Source: Schizochytrium sp. CCTCC M209059 (taxonomy: Eukaryota; Sar; Bigyra; Thraustochytrida; Thraustochytriidae). From it: a stretch of 64,000 bases of DNA. Below are positions 60,801-64,000 of the stretch, piece after piece (the first letter of the stretch is position 1; the number at the start of each line of letters is the position of its first letter). Position numbers and translations under genes: made by a program. Under the pieces are notes generated by a model. It was not told where the DNA came from. It did not search any database and saw only the letters and a list, made by a program, of their open reading frames with translations. The stretch covers positions 1 through 64,000 of the forward strand of contig KN805446.1 in the NCBI GenBank assembly GCA_000818945.1, written 5' to 3'.

Positions 60801-63800
60801 CGGTGCAAATCCGAGCGAAGCATTCTTTTTAAGCTCGGCGTCGAGATCGTTGCGCAAGTTGTCCAAGTCTGCGTTTGCATTGGTAGCCCTGGCGAGGAAT
60901 GCGTCCGCAGCTTGCCACAGCGGGTATTCGCGGCCAGTCTCGACGAGAAGCGCTTCGAAAGACAGCCAATCGCAGTGCAGCACTGCCTCGGAGACATCGG
61001 ACTTGGCAAAGAACCCGCTTGCCGCCTGTGCAGGCAACACAGAGAGCGCAGTCACTTCGGGACTTGTTGTTGCCAAGGAGGACGCAGCCGCCACTGCTGA
61101 ACCTCCTCCTCCTCCTCCTCCTCCTCCTTTCTGCGCTGTCGACGAATCGACACCGGCCAAAACAGTGGCGATGAGGTGGTCAGCGTACTTGCAGATGCGG
61201 TTCTCCATCTCGGCAGGAAGATCTGTATAGCGAAGCTGCGGTTGTACAGAAATGGTCGCCATGGCAATGCCGTCCAGAACGGTCTTGCAGGCCGCGAGGC
61301 CTTGCCACTGGGGCAAACTCATGATTTGATCGACCCAAAATATAACGCAGCAGCGCGCCATGCGTTCGCGAAACATAACATCGTCGCCATCCTCGTCGCA
61401 GAGCAACGGGGCGCAAACGTGCGTCTCGACGAGGGAGCGCAGACGACCCGCAGCTCCTTTGCCAACGCGGAGGACGAGCTTTTCTAGTGCACAAGTACCA
61501 CCGTTCGAGGCCACCGAGGTAGATCGTGAGCGCACAGAGCTCGGTGAGATGGACTCAACGCTAGCGCCTCGCCGAAATGCAAAAGGCGAGGCGGTGTTCG
61601 CCGTCGAGGTCGTTGGCCCCGCTTTTCTTGCTCCTTGAGGCGAGTCAGGCGTCAAGACTCGCGAAATGAGATCGCCAACTAGACCAGAGCCCACAGCGAC
61701 GAGGCCGCCCGACGACTCCATGGCGCGATCTCGGGCATCTGTCGACTCGAGAAAGGGCAACAGCCAGTGTGCTGCACCGGGAAGGGGATGAAAGGTAAAA
61801 TCCGAGCGTTCATCGAAAAGCTCAAATGCGTACCGAGGCAAAAGGGTTTGCAAGGTGCTGAGATAGGCTCGTTCCACGAGATGCCAATTGGTGGACACTC
61901 CTGGGTGTGAAAAGTGAAGAAGAGACTTGAGGGGCACCCAGCCTCCCTGATCTTGCGTGTGATTCGACGTCTGCAAAAGGACATAGGAAAGAATAGGATG
62001 CACAAATTTGTGCAAGCTGTCCTGGACGGCCACGGGGGTCGGTGACTGCGATCCCCCCGTTGGGAGCGTGGGGCGAAGAGCCTCGACTGCCAAGACGTTG
62101 GCGCGTTGCGCCGCAGTTTTCCACATATGATGCAGAGCGCCCCCCGGACCGACGTCGGCTGCATCGCTGACGTCCACGAGTGGACACAACGGTTCCCCCG
62201 TAGTTGTATTGTAAAGTGAAAGCGAGAGAAGTGTGGTCCAGCACCAGTGCTCAAAGCGCACCATGTCTTGCGAGTTGGTGTAATCACTCGTGAGAGGGAT
62301 CCAGCGGCGCAAGGTTGCAAGCGCACCAGCGTGAGAGACACGCTCCAGATGTGGCATAGTGGCCCGTGCCATGCATGCTTCCGCGATGAGAATGGCAATT
62401 GCACGATGGACGCTCGGTTCAAGCGCGAGCTCGGCGTTAGCGTCTGCGCTGTAGTCGAGGTCGCTGAGGACAGCCATTGCCATTTCCGCGCGCGCATCCA
62501 AAACAGTTGTTTCCTCGGTCTCGAGGGCACTGCTTCGGGGTGCGAGCCAGCTGCTAAGAATGTCAGTGTCCTCTGGAACACGTGGAGCCCATCCACGTAT
62601 TGGAAGAGCACGGAAAAGTTTGAGTCCACGCTTGCGCTCGCAGCAAAATTGAGACTCATGCACTGAAACAAAGCGCAAAAGATCACTTGTTAGCTCTGGG
62701 TGTGCACGGCAAATCATGGCAAGCATGTCGCACACAGGGTCCAAAAGCTCTTCGTGGGCAAGCTCGCTGTCTGGGGTTGCAAACGCAGCAAAGCTAATCT
62801 CGAGCATGACCGCGCGCCCCAAATCAGCGCTGCTCGCGGCGCCCAGGGAAGAGAGCGCCACCAGTCTGTAAAGAGCTTCGCCATGCCGAGGCGTCCCGCT
62901 GACGGCATCATCAGCGGCATCATCCTCAGGGTCCAGTTGAAGGGTGCCCGACGATAGCCGGGAAGTGTGTTGCGAATAAGGGGATGCGTGCGACGCGCTT
63001 TTGGCGCCTTGCTGTTTCCGTTTCGAAGTCTCCGAAAAACGAAGGGGAGACTCTGCGTCTCGATCGCGAGCACGAAGCACCTGAGCGAAGCGGCGCCGAA
63101 CTGCTGGTTCACGATCAACGGCCGCTTTCCACTGCCTGTAACTACAAACGTGCTGCAGACTCGAAAAAAGCGCTCCGGGGTCCTCGGCAGACAAGGTTCC
63201 GTTGCTACTCAAGTTCACACTGCGGCCTTTTGCAACGGGACGGCCGTTCTCGGCTTGCGTTGTATAAATGGCTTCCAATGAGGAGAAATTGGGCTCGCTG
63301 TAGCCGAGAATGAGACCAAGGAAGAGCCGCCAGGAAGCTTCACATGAGAGTCGGTCGAGTGGAAGGTCGCGCACAGCAAGACGCAGATTCTTGTTGCTGC
63401 TGGTGAGCAAATAGACGGCAGACATGAGAACAAGTCGGTCGAAATGCATTTGTGCCACGGCCCAAGGCGCGCGAGCGCCCCAGCACTCGAGATCTCGCAG
63501 AAAGGCCCCGGCACGGACGACAACGCGAACAACAGCCTGCGAGAGCATACGGCCCAGCTGCGTAAACCACTTGAGCCGCGTGACCGCGGTACTGAGCGCC
63601 AGCACGTGAGCGTGGACGCGTGCAAATGCACTCTTGACTTGGTCAGGGGTGAGCGCCGCTACATGTTCAGAAGACGGCAGCAAGCGTTCTACTGCAATGC
63701 CATGCGGCATTTGCTCGAGCAAAGCAATGTAATCAGCCTCGGATAATCGGCTGTCAAGGGGGTCTGTGTCCTCCACAACTTCGTAGCCGTCCGCGGTGCC

Positions 63801-64000
63801 AAACAGCGGATCGGCGTGCTGTAACAATGTTTGCACCATGGCGAGGCAGACCTCGATATCCGCATCGGACCAGTCCATGTCTTGCAGGTGAGATGCACTC
63901 GTAGCAAGTCCTGAGCTCGAGGACCTCGACAAGTCTGGGCCGGCTTGCAAAAATGGAAGCGCCCAGGTTGCAGATGCCGAGCCCACACCTGGAAAGGCAA
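54810..64000 (-). CDS. EPG5: EPG5-like autophagy tethering protein, N-terminus outside the window
   Basis: A single frame of more than 3,060 codons, open to the window edge. EPG5 is a Rab7 effector that tethers autophagosomes to late endosomes/lysosomes. Blocks that follow the order of animal EPG5 include FEHWCWTTLLSLSLYN; FWVDQIMSLPQWQ; YRIYRWANYALK followed by DHPLLPLYWQ (about 60.72-60.78 kb); FYGAVSLWLRD; HLLSPLFRPSN with FDFAPWLALKP; TLFRPWLLSEF; and DQVWWLFVDDL with LKELPWKTW. Together these make the family call firm despite low overall identity. The protein is longer than animal EPG5 (about 2,580), with Ser/Ala/Gly-rich insertions (for example near 61090-61125 and 57030-57110). The true start lies beyond position 64000; the frame contains only a GTG near the edge, so an exon boundary there is also possible. 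Confidence 0.87.
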   Translation of the reverse strand, partial: AFPGVGSASATWALPFLQAGPDLSRSSSSGLATSASHLQDMDWSDADIEVCLAMVQTLLQHADPLFGTADGYEVVEDTDPLDSRLSEADYIALLEQMPHGIAVERLLPSSEHVAALTPDQVKSAFARVHAHVLALSTAVTRLKWFTQLGRMLSQAVVRVVVRAGAFLRDLECWGARAPWAVAQMHFDRLVLMSAVYLLTSSNKNLRLAVRDLPLDRLSCEASWRLFLGLILGYSEPNFSSLEAIYTTQAENGRPVAKGRSVNLSSNGTLSAEDPGALFSSLQHVCSYRQWKAAVDREPAVRRRFAQVLRARDRDAESPLRFSETSKRKQQGAKSASHASPYSQHTSRLSSGTLQLDPEDDAADDAVSGTPRHGEALYRLVALSSLGAASSADLGRAVMLEISFAAFATPDSELAHEELLDPVCDMLAMICRAHPELTSDLLRFVSVHESQFCCERKRGLKLFRALPIRGWAPRVPEDTDILSSWLAPRSSALETEETTVLDARAEMAMAVLSDLDYSADANAELALEPSVHRAIAILIAEACMARATMPHLERVSHAGALATLRRWIPLTSDYTNSQDMVRFEHWCWTTLLSLSLYNTTTGEPLCPLVDVSDAADVGPGGALHHMWKTAAQRANVLAVEALRPTLPTGGSQSPTPVAVQDSLHKFVHPILSYVLLQTSNHTQDQGGWVPLKSLLHFSHPGVSTNWHLVERAYLSTLQTLLPRYAFELFDERSDFTFHPLPGAAHWLLPFLESTDARDRAMESSGGLVAVGSGLVGDLISRVLTPDSPQGARKAGPTTSTANTASPFAFRRGASVESISPSSVRSRSTSVASNGGTCALEKLVLRVGKGAAGRLRSLVETHVCAPLLCDEDGDDVMFRERMARCCVIFWVDQIMSLPQWQGLAACKTVLDGIAMATISVQPQLRYTDLPAEMENRICKYADHLIATVLAGVDSSTAQKGGGGGGGGGSAVAAASSLATTSPEVTALSVLPAQAASGFFAKSDVSEAVLHCDWLSFEALLVETGREYPLWQAADAFLARATNANADLDNLRNDLDAELKKNASLGFAPRSMHVDFKKLSQYRIYRWANYALKVHADHPLLPLYWQVLLTLTFSRGANGQIFGIRFLTRGNKQTRRANVRDALLARARELQLHFKDLARRESTPIPSPTRPNTSGFRQRLSRRRFSVSRRRSSSTGSVDPAGGGSDADFSLHYRSRAHLESLSCFYGAVSLWLRDANPHAWMGSPSSELSAALNQLGPDFCVTRLHDLLSKPLLQRMHEVVQPVTLTHGSLSTTTTSEPFRASSGSSRDSHGNYSDNGAAGVRSLLWFDLVDLSPHRDDLVFSCGSWCPASTARRTAPSGSLSSTCGSSGRASSLALTRAAATFRPAPVYLYREPVMPASLDLSSVDVQAILHELTVCAQTYAGQTAQANDLAKEIRECLPHLYVQQSRVETVYEYAPSGKDVDPYQFDIPFEESVLDQDVDHRLAETWDLWLALSYGWMPAPLPSEKRRHRERFLSTSSVDSLSTATALAGASEDEQHVCSLVATLIAAVRHTCALASSKDAAQSVKAHQRGLAWFRALLQAESPLTRAFPPAQRVLWTTISKTGHAFARTHEEDTMLILASMLEDPHRIHLLSPLFRPSNIVERLLDFYVLAWKSISQIPARDIILVLEHFDFAPWLALKPSHKLRTKLLVMAASVLRQRGWRNHRQAGRAASATAAAYVTPEDAAAETKLFDFHVKVFLAVCKASPEEHFVEALKLLVGDQSIGPSFQDLALASEDGVEARESEGEPTGTETADSASTNFRVQIPQRARDSDGAPLSGKVWDAVLHEIGTGIWRSVEAETLFRACDALGSFYFQLRMNGSGSAVTVCTEPGPLVKQWGALELVERAARLAHKIVLLMCALIRDSAHDESIWPKELLVRSWASLATLFRPWLLSEFLDKSPQEALSPLNRDLAGRYMASEVSVPSENEFLGNLGLSAAQLEIGHEAEPETGSQRKYEAPWTVGQKNQENLAAAVLQSFVACVSDLNAVSQQVEPFWVLDQVWWLFVDDLASSANKQVLATITKALKELPWKTWTLCDAILAEFLRLVASHTSSDPVFIMIRHMLEQLNWSPLAESDHRRFTATLAARGRSVEAAMRRESLTTTPPEEFYAHVLRLTLTLLLKEPQEVPPSFCEYYFGVAHGLPWSHVDPSSFRAVGMDLEMLLSVLPKAEAARIPAQRASARGVAVDTAEKKAVAAIRLFGTATSLAAQRQNARVLDQAAETSLSDALQRERCVLSLLTSQLRATLVSHKSAISVEAASASSSSNAVGAATAVGGTAAATTATVAPISGLQKLVSESSSLPFSSGALVMLVYESMQRVLGLLVDPEGPYVQACDHVDGVREIARIDSHERVLRSMDAALTDVFALLNVPGVVCVRAGSSSGGLQSGDLGVANLVFGKVENVLRSISESLPTTLQFHEDESGLHESAHNLGFGPGGDRSLALEAERDSACRQSSDESGGQHGWNESKYGRGDCPPGAGATAQQWRYWKVMWRSVLPTMIAAARGEAPFDRIASVIPEEPDAKNSGSAASSAGARLAMSMRRLARHRAASTGTGSSQSSLLGGSSNESVFTRAQGGVPPAPASALEAESSFSVTGVGIGCLVHSFITRTPHCAPLHIVSALRSVSRDARAIEAVEAALESWFTVRTDLGPVIAALCVERDFGRVLDDEASILKLEACAIRRGAWHTWFVLELYALATGLTPPSEVLARVGPSILFAVRTEMTRPSGSFLRPSPIKLLPMVFLLFDLATQEHEEDPTVNESAFKVQQLHVAMVALQKLALDKAGMLSSLASAVFSRLPQMSFGASTATTTTASATATTTRTMSSDAAVVTGVRQFAEVEGESSETRGGSSSASPLTGHSSYLAQQIAEEGLSEEDNFRIYVRALQALVYVNSHRRSGALRMQSRDFELNLESRKSQAAAQALTQTYSTSAAASWAWRFCAEPSHTMASYPTLVEELNVRLFPHFKYLNRPHNEWEKLHDAVRVRIRPQRRSESGRVGGNQGSTLFGAEHQERLWRDEDQTGGTVSL

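Overview
This is a nuclear contig from a free-living-type protist, not a bacterium. The genes are eukaryotic: mitochondrial ICT1-type release factor, LETM1-like protein, SLC25 carrier, complex III hinge subunit, EPG5, HRQ1, Sfi1-like, telobox-Myb, EF-hand and MORN proteins. Almost every gene is one uninterrupted reading frame, genes are GC-rich and closely packed on both strands, and simple-sequence tracts are common. I can support only one intron (50908-51012, GTAAGT...CAG). These traits fit an intron-poor stramenopile such as a thraustochytrid (Labyrinthulomycetes); that assignment is inference. Two assembly gaps (20686-20697 and 47445-47619) lie next to C- or G-runs.

Layout. 0-15 kb: MORN-repeat protein; HRQ1 helicase (minus); a large ARM-LamG protein with an N-myristoylation-like start; two divergently arranged membrane proteins; ICT1/MRPL58 release factor. 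15-23 kb: an orphan minus-strand frame, then three tandem plus-strand copies of a roughly 12-TM protein family, the second and third each interrupted by a one-base frameshift. 23-28 kb: LETM1-like mitochondrial protein, a disordered protein with an MGC acylation start, an EF-hand protein. 29-33 kb: a 1,293-residue LRR / protein kinase / TIR / TIR-like receptor-type protein, the most striking gene here. 33-40 kb: a coiled-coil protein with a metal-binding-type His tail, a WD40-like protein, a protein with 95 Glu-Gln repeats, an SLC25 carrier. 42-47 kb: a divergent pair of two-domain Cys-rich secreted-type genes, duplicated as one block, with one of the four copies broken. 47-54 kb: telobox-Myb (TRF-like) protein, phosphoserine phosphatase with one intron, Sfi1-like centrin-binding protein, complex III hinge subunit. 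54.8 kb to the end: most of an EPG5 autophagy tether whose N-terminus lies outside the window.

The genes do not form one pathway. The recurring patterns are local gene duplication (12-TM and Cys-rich families), mitochondrial housekeeping genes, and divergent gene pairs sharing promoter regions of about 0.45-0.6 kb. The best candidates for new biology are the LRR-kinase-TIR-TIR protein and the gene-bounded duplication of the Cys-rich pair.
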